NCBI GenBank assembly: GCA_002315885.1
Contig: DCIO01000003.1
Location: forward strand, 2,705 to 18,601
Source of the DNA: Lentisphaeria bacterium UBA1724
GTDB lineage: Bacteria > Verrucomicrobiota > Lentisphaeria > Oligosphaerales > Oligosphaeraceae
Length of the DNA stretch: 15,897 bases
Direction: 5' to 3'
How positions within the stretch are numbered: the first letter of the stretch is position 1; every line of letters begins with the position of its first letter. The position numbers were made by a program, and so were the translations under genes. Below, piece by piece: positions 8,076-14,700 of this stretch. Under the pieces are notes generated by a model. That model was given only the letters and a program-made list of their open reading frames with translations, was not told the origin of the DNA and ran no database searches.

Positions 8076-11000
8076 TTTCTGCAGTCATCTGAAAAAGACG
8101 GACATCCCCTGGGGTGGCAAAAAACTGGAACTTCCCCTGTTCACAGGCAAACTTCTCTCCTGAAATGATATCGGTTACGAAGCCTGAATGATTTTCCGGT
8201 AGAGTAACTGTTCGGAGTCCTGGGGAATCCACTGCGATAACTCCCAGCAATGTCCCATCGTAGAGCACCCGGTCGCCACGGTCGATTAGCGTTTCCACTC
8301 CAGACATTTTTAGTACCTCGCGCAACAGATTGCCAGAGGCATCGTGAACGCTCATCCAGACGCTCGTTCCCTGGCCCTGTTTTTTCCATGCGGCTGCGGT
8401 TCCGCCAGAAGCGTACTTGCCTAGAATTTGAGAAGCACTGACTTTTGTTGTGAAGGCTTCGCCGTTGTACATTCCCTTGCTGCCAAGCAACTCGCCATCC
8501 CGACGGAAAAAGGCAAGTGGAGTTTTTTTCGGCATTTTTGTAAAAACAAATCCCGTCAGTGCCTTCATGCCCTCCAGGTCTCCTTTTTGACCAAATCCTG
8601 GCGCATAAAGCCAGACGACTGTTTTTCCGGCAGAATATACGTTCTCCTGAAGGAAACCCGCCAGTTTGGGATTATTCCGCCATTCGTTTGGAAAGACTAG
8701 GACTTTATATGGCGAGAGATCTAGAGAATAAATATCCTCCAATTCGTAAATGTCATAGGGGATGCCACATAGTGCCGCCATGCGCTGGCTGGCGGCCGCC
8801 AAGCAGAAGGGTCGTTCCTCTGCCCATCGGCCGTCGCTCAATGCGACTCCGTCGAAGACCTGTTCATCAAAGAAACATGCCATAGGCGATTGCCATGTCA
8901 CTGGAGTGGTTTGGCTTTTTTGATAGAGGTCCAGCATTTTTTTGAAGTCTTCATGGAAATATGGGTTGTCGTACCAACCTCCGCCGAGTTCATAGAACCA
9001 AATTGCCTGTCGTTTCAGCATGGCGCAGACGAATTCCCGCCAGTTTTCCCGCAAGGAGGTCTTTGCATGGAAATTGACGAGCATATCCTCGCTGGCGGAG
9101 GACAGATATGTGCGGTTGTCTGCTTCCTGTAACCACACAACGCCGTGTTTGGCGAAACTGGATTCCACGGTTCCAATGCAGGAGGGTTCACCAGGTTTTC
9201 GCCAGACGTAGTTTGTCGGAGAAGCCATCACATCCACTTTATTCATCGCTAGCAGTCGTGACAAATCGTAGTGCCCCGATGTGGCCGGGAGTTTGCTGGT
9301 ATGGTCCAGTGTCATCAAATAGCCGAAGTAGAGGACGCGAAGTTTGTCGGGGGCATTGGCATGAACCGCATCCAACACATCGGCGATCGTATCGACATTG
9401 GCTCGATTGACGGCTCGGTTATAATCGAAGATATCCTGGCAGTTATTGTCCAGAAAATACTCGTCACTGGGTTTCCGTCTAGCTTCATCTGGCAATTGTG
9501 CATTGTCTAGGGTGACGGAAGGATTATTCCATGCCTTCTGCAATGCTCTGTCCGTGATATACTTTTCGCGCAAATATTCCCGGAAGTACACTTTCATTGG
9601 TTCACTGTAATCGGGGTAGCAGTTTGAGCGAAGGGGGACTACCCATTCCGGACCACGAAGATTGCACGGCATATACCCGATAATGGCGCTCCCGTACCAA
9701 CTGCCTTCGATATGTTTTACCACCTCGCCGACTTTTGCCGAGATTTCTTTTCGGAACACTTTGCTGGCGGGGGAGGCGAATACGCCATCAGCTCCCGTGG
9801 TTGAGCCGTCTGCAAAGCGGATGATTTCCTTCGGGTGTTGCTCAAGCCAGAAGGACGGTGGGGAAATACGGAACATCAGGATGACCTTGGCGTTTGGTTC
9901 AGCACCCAGAAGTTCGGTCAATTTGTTTTCCAGATCGGAATAATCTACCTCACCGTTTTCATGCCAGGCCTCAAAACTGAATTCCCAACCAACCCGGAAG
10001 AGCTTGAAGCCACTGGCTTGAATCGTCTTGTAAGAGTCGGTCGCATCTCCCCGGGGACGCAGACCGAATATCATCGGCGTGGCAATTTCGCCGTTGATCT
10101 CAATGCGTGGGAAAGACATATCCCTATTGATTCTGGCAGTGGTCTTTTGGGTTGCATAAACAGATTGGTCAACAGTAAACTGTTCTCCCGCAACAGGTGC
10201 TTCGGCATAATAGCGCACCTTGTTGTCCCAGGGTGAAACGGGCGGGGCACCTAGAGCCTGAGCGTTAGCCCATCCGACTTCTGTCTCCGCGGGAGGGACC
10301 ACACGACGCCAATGTTCACCGGGATCCGTGCTTCTCCATAACCAACTTTCATCGGTTCCTAGGTAGGTAGTCTCGCCGTCAGAATATACCAATTTCAGTT
10401 CGGCCAAAAATCCCGCATAGCTGGTATTGTTGAAGCCGACCGCTGTAATGACATTCTTCCCTTTCAGAAGATATTGTTTTACCTCGCTGTGAAGCGGGTT
10501 AGACCAGTTGTTGTTGTTGAAGATGCGATTGTTGTTGACTTCCAGAGCAAAGGCATCATCGCAGGTGGCCTGCAAAAATGCCGAGGTTATTTTTTCCGGG
10601 TCATCAATGACAAATTCCCGCCGGAACCAGCAAGTTTGGCCATTTTGACGCTCGCCTTGTGCCCAAATCCACTGTGCATGCCAATTGGGTCCTCCATTGC
10701 CCAAGTCTTCAACAAGCGCATCCGCGAAACCACCCGGCCCTGCGAAAGTGAATTGGAGTTCCCCTTCGTAGGCCTCCTGCGGAACCAGATAGCTGGCTTT
10801 CCACAAACGCCACGTGCCGTCTTTTTTCTCTGGTTCCAGCGTAGTCTGCCCAATGACCTGCCCCTGTCGGTCATAAATCAACGCTTCAATTTTTACGGCA
10901 TCGCCACAGGTAAAGACGGAGGCGAGATATTCGTGCCCAGGCTTCAGGGAATCCAGTGCAGTGTCGACAAATCCAGCCGAGACTTCGCAGACCGGATAGC

Positions 11001-11613
11001 CCAGTTGCTCATTGCGGGACATGTGAACGAGCATTCCATCTGAGAAGTTCCAGAACGCTGGCTGATTCTCAGCATCCCGAATCAGCAGTGCACCATTTTC
11101 CAAAGTGTCTACCCCACGACGGAGGGCCATTGCGGTAATGGTGGTGGAAGCGCCCTCCCCCGAGTTTGAAATAATTTGTTGCAGTTGTCTGATGTTGCCT
11201 TTTTGCCAGCGCGGCATACGGCTTAATTGAAAAGTTGTCCGTTCGGGATAAAATCTTTCATTTGCCGGCCATTCAGAGCGCAATAACCGGTCGTCATCAT
11301 AGCCCTCTTCACCCTCTCCATACGCTGCCCAGGAAAATGCCAGATTGTCGCCTTTGTGAAAGACTTCGATCACCGGGTACACCGATGGGTCATACGAGAA
11401 GTCCTCCAGGGTAATACGGTGATATTTGTCGTCTATGAAAAAATGAAAACCTTTGTTGGTGTTTGAGGCCAGCTCTCTAAAGTCATGCTGCAATATCGGG
11501 TCCTTTTGTCTCCACACATCGAGTGATGTAAATTCCCAACTCAAGTCAGCCGCGCCAAGAGCCAAGGAGACCAGCATCAAGGCTGAGATAAAATTAACCG
11601 AACTAGATTTCAT
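8059..11613 (-). CDS. Secreted multidomain glycosidase, clan GH-A / GH42 beta-galactosidase-like
   Basis: The 1184-aa product begins with a signal peptide (MKSSSVNFISALMLVSLALGAA, split here as residues 1-11 and 12-22). Residues about 25-310 are beta-rich, likely carbohydrate-binding. About 311-435 resembles the galactose-binding-like module found at the front of rhamnosidase-type enzymes (WIWAQGE followed by CWFRREF). A TIM-barrel region spans about 505-890. Glu656 (NLRGPEW) is a candidate acid/base and Glu830 (VVWLQEADN) a candidate nucleophile. Residues about 905-1020 resemble the Rossmann-like GH42 middle (trimerisation) domain (PYKVLVFPNEW), with a small beta domain at the end. Much of this is fold-level reading, and the exact GH family and substrate are uncertain. 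The ATG at 11613 is chosen because the signal peptide starts there; the frame remains open to 11796 but runs through the structured leader. It lacks a good Shine-Dalgarno. First gene of the four-gene operon. Confidence 0.8.
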   Translation of the reverse strand: MKSSSVNFISALMLVSLALGAADLSWEFTSLDVWRQKDPILQHDFRELASNTNKGFHFFIDDKYHRITLEDFSYDPSVYPVIEVFHKGDNLAFSWAAYGEGEEGYDDDRLLRSEWPANERFYPERTTFQLSRMPRWQKGNIRQLQQIISNSGEGASTTITAMALRRGVDTLENGALLIRDAENQPAFWNFSDGMLVHMSRNEQLGYPVCEVSAGFVDTALDSLKPGHEYLASVFTCGDAVKIEALIYDRQGQVIGQTTLEPEKKDGTWRLWKASYLVPQEAYEGELQFTFAGPGGFADALVEDLGNGGPNWHAQWIWAQGERQNGQTCWFRREFVIDDPEKITSAFLQATCDDAFALEVNNNRIFNNNNWSNPLHSEVKQYLLKGKNVITAVGFNNTSYAGFLAELKLVYSDGETTYLGTDESWLWRSTDPGEHWRRVVPPAETEVGWANAQALGAPPVSPWDNKVRYYAEAPVAGEQFTVDQSVYATQKTTARINRDMSFPRIEINGEIATPMIFGLRPRGDATDSYKTIQASGFKLFRVGWEFSFEAWHENGEVDYSDLENKLTELLGAEPNAKVILMFRISPPSFWLEQHPKEIIRFADGSTTGADGVFASPASKVFRKEISAKVGEVVKHIEGSWYGSAIIGYMPCNLRGPEWVVPLRSNCYPDYSEPMKVYFREYLREKYITDRALQKAWNNPSVTLDNAQLPDEARRKPSDEYFLDNNCQDIFDYNRAVNRANVDTIADVLDAVHANAPDKLRVLYFGYLMTLDHTSKLPATSGHYDLSRLLAMNKVDVMASPTNYVWRKPGEPSCIGTVESSFAKHGVVWLQEADNRTYLSSASEDMLVNFHAKTSLRENWREFVCAMLKRQAIWFYELGGGWYDNPYFHEDFKKMLDLYQKSQTTPVTWQSPMACFFDEQVFDGVALSDGRWAEERPFCLAAASQRMAALCGIPYDIYELEDIYSLDLSPYKVLVFPNEWRNNPKLAGFLQENVYSAGKTVVWLYAPGFGQKGDLEGMKALTGFVFTKMPKKTPLAFFRRDGELLGSKGMYNGEAFTTKVSASQILGKYASGGTAAAWKKQGQGTSVWMSVHDASGNLLREVLKMSGVETLIDRGDRVLYDGTLLGVIAVDSPGLRTVTLPENHSGFVTDIISGEKFACEQGKFQFFATPGDVRLFQMTAENEKHH

Positions 11614-11904
11614 TGTAAATACGGCAACAGAGAAACCACTCTTCCAAAACGTGTCTCCTGTCACGAGCCGCGCATTGTGGTTTATCGCCCACAAAGGATA
11701 AGTATCGTGACAGGAGGATATATGCGCAACGCTACGTTCCCTAAGATGGTAGGTATTTCGACCCCGGATAGGATCAGTGAACACAGCCCCGGGCAAAGCC
11801 CGAGGTAGGTGGATTTTAGTTTTTGGGACTCTGGAGGGGCCCGTGAAGCTATCAATTACCTACCCTCTGGGGGAGCATAGCGATGCACGCAGAAAATCAG
11901 AGGG
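11614..11904 (-). promoter_or_regulatory. Structured intergenic region between pseudopilin and glycosidase genes
   Basis: This 291-nt stretch has no convincing gene. In minus-strand order it holds the stem downstream of the pseudopilin gene, one GGTAGGT (11859-11865), its complement ACCTACC twice (11804-11810 and 11748-11754), a CGGGC-TTT-GCCCG hairpin (about 11789-11802) and the nested hairpin at 11655-11716. A possible promoter is TTGCGC with GATACT 17 nt later (about 11705-11733), but this overlaps the hairpin arm and is weak. The glycosidase operon promoter is most likely somewhere here. Confidence 0.4.
11655..11716 (-). promoter_or_regulatory. Nested hairpin in the leader of the glycosidase operon
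   Basis: A perfect 12-bp inverted repeat (CTCCTGTCACGA at 11655-11666 against TCGTGACAGGAG at 11705-11716) encloses a second 6-bp inverted repeat, TTGTGG (11675-11680) and CCACAA (11689-11694), with an 8-nt loop. Read as minus-strand RNA this gives a 12-bp stem, a 10/8-nt internal loop and a capped inner stem, ending 41 nt before the glycosidase ATG. It could be a regulatory RNA structure or a pair of operator half-sites. The sequence alone does not separate these. Confidence 0.5.
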
Positions 11905-11905
11905 T
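11863..11905 (-). terminator. Stem-loop directly after the pseudopilin stop codon
   Basis: ACCCTCTG and CAGAGGGT (11898-11905 and 11863-11870) form an 8-bp stem, with its last pair touching the stop codon. Its loop contains a smaller GCAT-CGCT-ATGC hairpin. There is no U-tract after it, so it may stabilise the 3' end or act as a non-canonical terminator. Confidence 0.35.
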
Positions 11906-12747
11906 TAACGAGCGTCACCACCCTTGATATTCACGTTGGGATACCAGTAGTAGGCGTCCAGGCACATATTGAAATCGGTGCCGAAGCGTGCACGGCCAGC
12001 GGCTTCCACGTGACCATCACCGAAGGACATGTTGGTGCTCTGGCTGTGGCGGAAGAAATTCAAGATGTCGGCAGCCTGGTCGCGGTAGTAACTTGCTGGG
12101 CAGACAAGCCAGGAGGTGAGGCCTGCAGTGCCTTGGTAGTTGTGCCGAGTGCCATCCACGACATTGACGTAGATGGAGGCGTATTTGATGGAGGAAATGC
12201 GATGCCAGTTGGCGGCCAGGTGTTCACCCGTGATGGTCCAGTCCTGGCCGACATCATTTAAGATGCGTCCGCAATACCCCAGACCGACACTAGCCGCATA
12301 GGAGATATTACCAGACACGCGCATATTGGTGGGGCAGGAAGGGCACAGCAGGACTTTGTGCCAGGAACTCTGGTCAGCGCCAGTGCCAGGAGCATCGGTT
12401 CCCATCTCTGCCGCGGGATCCTTGGAAACCCACGTCGCACCATCCATAGGTGCTCCTGGGACAAGCGGATTCACGGTAAACCAAGTAATCAAGCTACCCG
12501 GGGTAATCCACCCGCCATACCAACCCAAATCCTGGTTGGTGGGGTGGAAGACAATGGGGGGCAGATAGTCGTCGGCATCGTTGGCGTAGAGCAAATTGCC
12601 CAACTGAATCTGCTTCAGGTTATTGGTACAAGAGATGGCACGAGCCTTCTCACGGGCCTTGGACAACGCCGGTAACAGCATAGCGGCCAGGATCGCGATG
12701 ATGGCAATCACGACAAGCAACTCAATCAGTGTGAAGTTTTTCTTCAT
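11905..12747 (-). CDS. Pseudopilin-like protein: prepilin N-terminal methylation domain with C-terminal H-X9-DG motif
   Basis: The 280-aa protein has a type IV prepilin/pseudopilin N-terminus: short basic leader MKKN, FTLIEL with the conserved Glu at mature position +5 (Glu9), then a hydrophobic helix to about residue 28 and a KAREKAR amphipathic continuation. Residue -1 of the expected prepilin-peptidase site is Asn4, where most prepilins have Gly. The C-terminal half contains a CPSC pair (135-138) and the H-X9-DG motif (His234 to Asp244-Gly245, within SFGDGHVE), typical of the large pseudopilin-like families of Lentisphaerota and Planctomycetes. It should be anchored in the inner membrane with the globular part outside. 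The ATG at 12747 is preferred over 12753 because AAAGGAG lies 8 nt upstream rather than 2. Its role is unknown; neighbours suggest a link with glycan use. Its DNA looks more GC-rich than the genes beside it. Confidence 0.88.
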   Translation of the reverse strand: MKKNFTLIELLVVIAIIAILAAMLLPALSKAREKARAISCTNNLKQIQLGNLLYANDADDYLPPIVFHPTNQDLGWYGGWITPGSLITWFTVNPLVPGAPMDGATWVSKDPAAEMGTDAPGTGADQSSWHKVLLCPSCPTNMRVSGNISYAASVGLGYCGRILNDVGQDWTITGEHLAANWHRISSIKYASIYVNVVDGTRHNYQGTAGLTSWLVCPASYYRDQAADILNFFRHSQSTNMSFGDGHVEAAGRARFGTDFNMCLDAYYWYPNVNIKGGDAR

Positions 12748-12755
12748 TTTCATTT

Positions 12756-12762
12756 CTCCTTT
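12756..12762 (-). promoter_or_regulatory. Ribosome binding site of the pseudopilin gene
   Basis: AAAGGAG on the minus strand is 8 nt before the ATG at 12747 and only 2 nt before the ATG at 12753, so it favours the shorter protein starting MKKNFT. Confidence 0.6.
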
Positions 12763-12822
12763 GTTGTGGGATGGTATGGTAAAAAACAACGAAAAAAAGC
12801 AGTTGGTAAGGTATGGAACTGG

Positions 12823-12850
12823 TAGGACTTATTGGTCCTATTGGTCCTAT
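12823..12850. repeat. 9-bp intergenic tandem repeat with hairpin
   Basis: TATTGGTCC is present twice in tandem (12830-12847) and continues into a third partial copy (TAT). TAGGAC at 12823-12828 is the complement of GTCCTA at 12835-12840, so the array edge can fold into a 6-bp hairpin with a 6-nt loop. It lies between the EamA gene end and the pseudopilin gene start. On the minus strand the unit reads AGGACCAAT. Confidence 0.6.
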
Positions 12851-12857
12851 GAAAAAA

Positions 12858-13751
12858 TCAAATGACAGTCACGATAAGGCCACTGAGAATGACGAGAATT
12901 CCCAGGATTTTGGCAAAATTCAACTTTTCTTTCAGCAGGACAACTCCCATTCCGGCACAGAGTGGCAGCGCCATTTGGCGGAATGCCTGCACATAGGAAA
13001 CGTTATCCACAAAACGCATTGCCCACAAAACCAGTGTGTAAGCGCCACAGTTGAGGGCCCCGCAAATGTATGGAGAAGAATGCCGTAGGCATACCGTGGC
13101 AAATTCCTGCCGTTCCTTCTGTTGCAAGAGGACGAAAAGGGCAAGTATGGCCGAGAGTCCCAGTTCAATCAGCATGAAGTATCCCACGAGGGCAATGGGT
13201 GCGCTTGCTTGGCTGGCGTTGATAAAATGCCTGGTGGCAATACTGTCAAAAACTGTGTAGCCCGTAGTGCCAATGGATGCCATGAGAATCGGCGCCAATG
13301 CCTTGACGGGAAAACATGAGGTATGTTTGGTAAATTGAAATCCCTGTAGTATCAAGCAACCTATTGCAATGGCAAGCATCCCCGTCAAAGCAAGCCATCC
13401 TGGTGCATGTCCCAAATGAAAAATCATCGTCACAATAGGCGTAAACACAACTGGTAACGCCCGCATGACAGGATATGCCACGGAAATATCCAGCTGTTTG
13501 TACGCCTTGAACAGCCCTATGCTGTACAAGGCCTCAAATATGATGCTTCCTATGAGGCAACCCCAAAATGCGCCAGGCAAGGCATCCCACGAAATCTTTA
13601 TGAAAGGAGCAAATGGGAGTGCCACGGCCGCTGAAACGAGATTCAGCAACAGAAAAGATGCACAGGAAGGCCGATTCGCCTTGCTTAGGAAATTCCACAG
13701 CGCATGCATGAACACGGAAAGTAGAGTCAGGATGAAGGCAGTAAGTGTCAT
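12858..13751 (-). CDS. EamA/DMT-superfamily permease
   Basis: The 297-aa protein is hydrophobic throughout, with about ten transmembrane helices in two EamA-like halves. The first half begins with an HALWN motif (residues 16-20), common in DMT proteins, and carries AYKQLDISVAYPVMRALP at about 83-100, the typical end-of-helix signature. The second half repeats the pattern with SYVQAFRQMALPLCA and ends with GILVILSGLIV. Family members export or import amino acids, nucleotide precursors or other small metabolites, and the substrate cannot be told from sequence. No Shine-Dalgarno is visible before the ATG. It is divergent from the TrmB-type regulator across 142 nt, so it is a likely target of that regulator. 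The pseudopilin gene follows after 110 nt. Confidence 0.88.
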   Translation of the reverse strand: MTLTAFILTLLSVFMHALWNFLSKANRPSCASFLLLNLVSAAVALPFAPFIKISWDALPGAFWGCLIGSIIFEALYSIGLFKAYKQLDISVAYPVMRALPVVFTPIVTMIFHLGHAPGWLALTGMLAIAIGCLILQGFQFTKHTSCFPVKALAPILMASIGTTGYTVFDSIATRHFINASQASAPIALVGYFMLIELGLSAILALFVLLQQKERQEFATVCLRHSSPYICGALNCGAYTLVLWAMRFVDNVSYVQAFRQMALPLCAGMGVVLLKEKLNFAKILGILVILSGLIVTVI

Positions 13752-13800
13752 GAAAATGCGTTAAGGATTCTGAAAATCGTGCTTTGGCATAAAATTGCCG

Positions 13801-13818
13801 GGTATGTTACCGATTATA
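13801..13818 (-). promoter_or_regulatory. EamA gene -10 box with palindrome at the expected start site
   Basis: A perfect TATAAT lies on the minus strand at 13813-13818. The -35 position is poor (TTTTCT). The imperfect palindrome GGTATGTTACC (13801-13811) is centred about 7 nt downstream, where transcription would begin, as expected for a repressor operator. The promoter is inferred by eye. Confidence 0.4.
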
Positions 13819-13836
13819 TTGTAAAAGAAAACAACA

Positions 13837-13875
13837 GAAAATCAAGAATTTTCATGCTGTCGGAAAAAATCGACA
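13837..13875. promoter_or_regulatory. Two palindromes in front of the TrmB-type gene
   Basis: GAAAAT-N5-ATTTTC (13837-13853) and TGTCG-N8-CGACA (13858-13875) lie just before the ribosome site AGGAG (13879-13883) of the regulator gene. They are candidate binding sites for autoregulation. The AT-rich first one could arise by chance. Confidence 0.35.
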
Positions 13876-13893
13876 AATAGGAGAAAAGCAATC

Positions 13894-14637
13894 ATGATAG
13901 TAGATGTGGCATCCTTGGCAAGACTAGGCTTCAATGACAAGAAAGCGAGATTATATTTGACGATACTTGCGGGTGGTGGGACAGCCGCGGAGCTTGCGTC
14001 CCGTGCGAAGCTTAAGCGTAGTACGGTTTACGACTATCTTGAGGAATTGATTCAGGATCGTCTTGTCAGCCAGAGCATCCGGAAGTCCCGGCGTTTTTTT
14101 GTATCAGAGAGTCCTGACAATCTGACGAATCTATTTCAGCGGAGGCTGGATTCGGTGAAGGCGATGTTACCTGGATTGCAATCACTATTTGCCAGTGGGT
14201 CGGGGACGATTCCCCACGTGAGGTACTATGAGGGAATCGATGGTGTGCGGAAGATTCACGATGAATTGCTTTCCAAACCAGGCGGTGAATATTTCTATTT
14301 TGGTTCCATGCGCAGTTTCGTTGACATACTTGGTCAGGAATATCTTTCGAACTTCACGTCACAACGCCTCCGGCGGAAGATACGCTCCAACGGAATTCGC
14401 ATGAAAAACCAAGAGACCAATGAACCCGATTCCCTGGGAACGGAGGAGAATCTACGCCGTGTGCATTATCTGCCCGTAGATATGGTAAATTGTCCTGCCA
14501 GTATAACCATCTTTAACGGGAAGATCAGCGTGATTTCTGCCGAAAAGAAGATATATGGCTTCATCATTGAAGAACAAAATCTCTATATGCTTCTAAAAAC
14601 AATCTGGGATTTTGTTTGGGAAAATACCCATGAATAG
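13894..14637 (+). CDS. TrmB-family transcriptional regulator
   Basis: The 247-aa protein has an N-terminal winged helix-turn-helix (about residues 6-72: LGFNDKKARLYLTIL, then TAAELASRAKLKRSTVYDYL as the recognition region) of the TrmB family. A short coiled linker (about 75-100) follows, then the TrmB-type sensor half with YYEGIDGVRKIHDELL at 111-126 and FYFGSMRSFVDIL at 134-146. Archaeal TrmB proteins sense sugars and control sugar transport and glycolysis genes. Bacterial members are often local regulators. AGGAG is 10 nt before the ATG. It is the only plus-strand gene found here, divergent from the EamA gene, and likely controls the shared intergenic region and perhaps the glycosidase operon. 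The effector is unknown. Confidence 0.88.
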   Translation: MIVDVASLARLGFNDKKARLYLTILAGGGTAAELASRAKLKRSTVYDYLEELIQDRLVSQSIRKSRRFFVSESPDNLTNLFQRRLDSVKAMLPGLQSLFASGSGTIPHVRYYEGIDGVRKIHDELLSKPGGEYFYFGSMRSFVDILGQEYLSNFTSQRLRRKIRSNGIRMKNQETNEPDSLGTEENLRRVHYLPVDMVNCPASITIFNGKISVISAEKKIYGFIIEEQNLYMLLKTIWDFVWENTHE

Positions 14638-14700
14638 CACGGGGAACATTTGTCAATATTTTTGACACAAAAAAAATTCATCGCCAATGAGAACACGTCC
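14638..14700. other. Convergent intergenic gap with a short hairpin
   Basis: TGTCAA (14651-14656) and TTGACA (14662-14667) can pair with a 5-nt loop. On the plus strand the stem is followed by A residues, and on the minus strand the T-run precedes it, so it is not a canonical intrinsic terminator in either direction, although the regulator and glycosyltransferase genes end toward each other here. Confidence 0.35.

Noticed and set aside
11614..11796. Upstream extension of the glycosidase reading frame
   Set aside because: It would bury the signal peptide 61 residues inside the protein and runs through the paired hairpin arms. The ATG at 11613 fits a secreted protein.
11905..12747. Core type II secretion or type IV pilus pseudopilin
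   Set aside because: No secretion ATPase, platform protein or prepilin peptidase gene is nearby, and the H-X9-DG end marks the expanded stand-alone family rather than a core pilin.
12823..12850. Possible CRISPR-like or IS-end repeat
   Set aside because: The unit is only 9 bp with no spacers, no target-site duplication and no transposase or cas genes nearby.
14651..14680. Intrinsic terminator between the regulator and glycosyltransferase genes
   Set aside because: The 6-bp stem is followed by A residues on the plus strand, and on the minus strand the T-run precedes the stem, so neither direction gives the stem then U-tract order.
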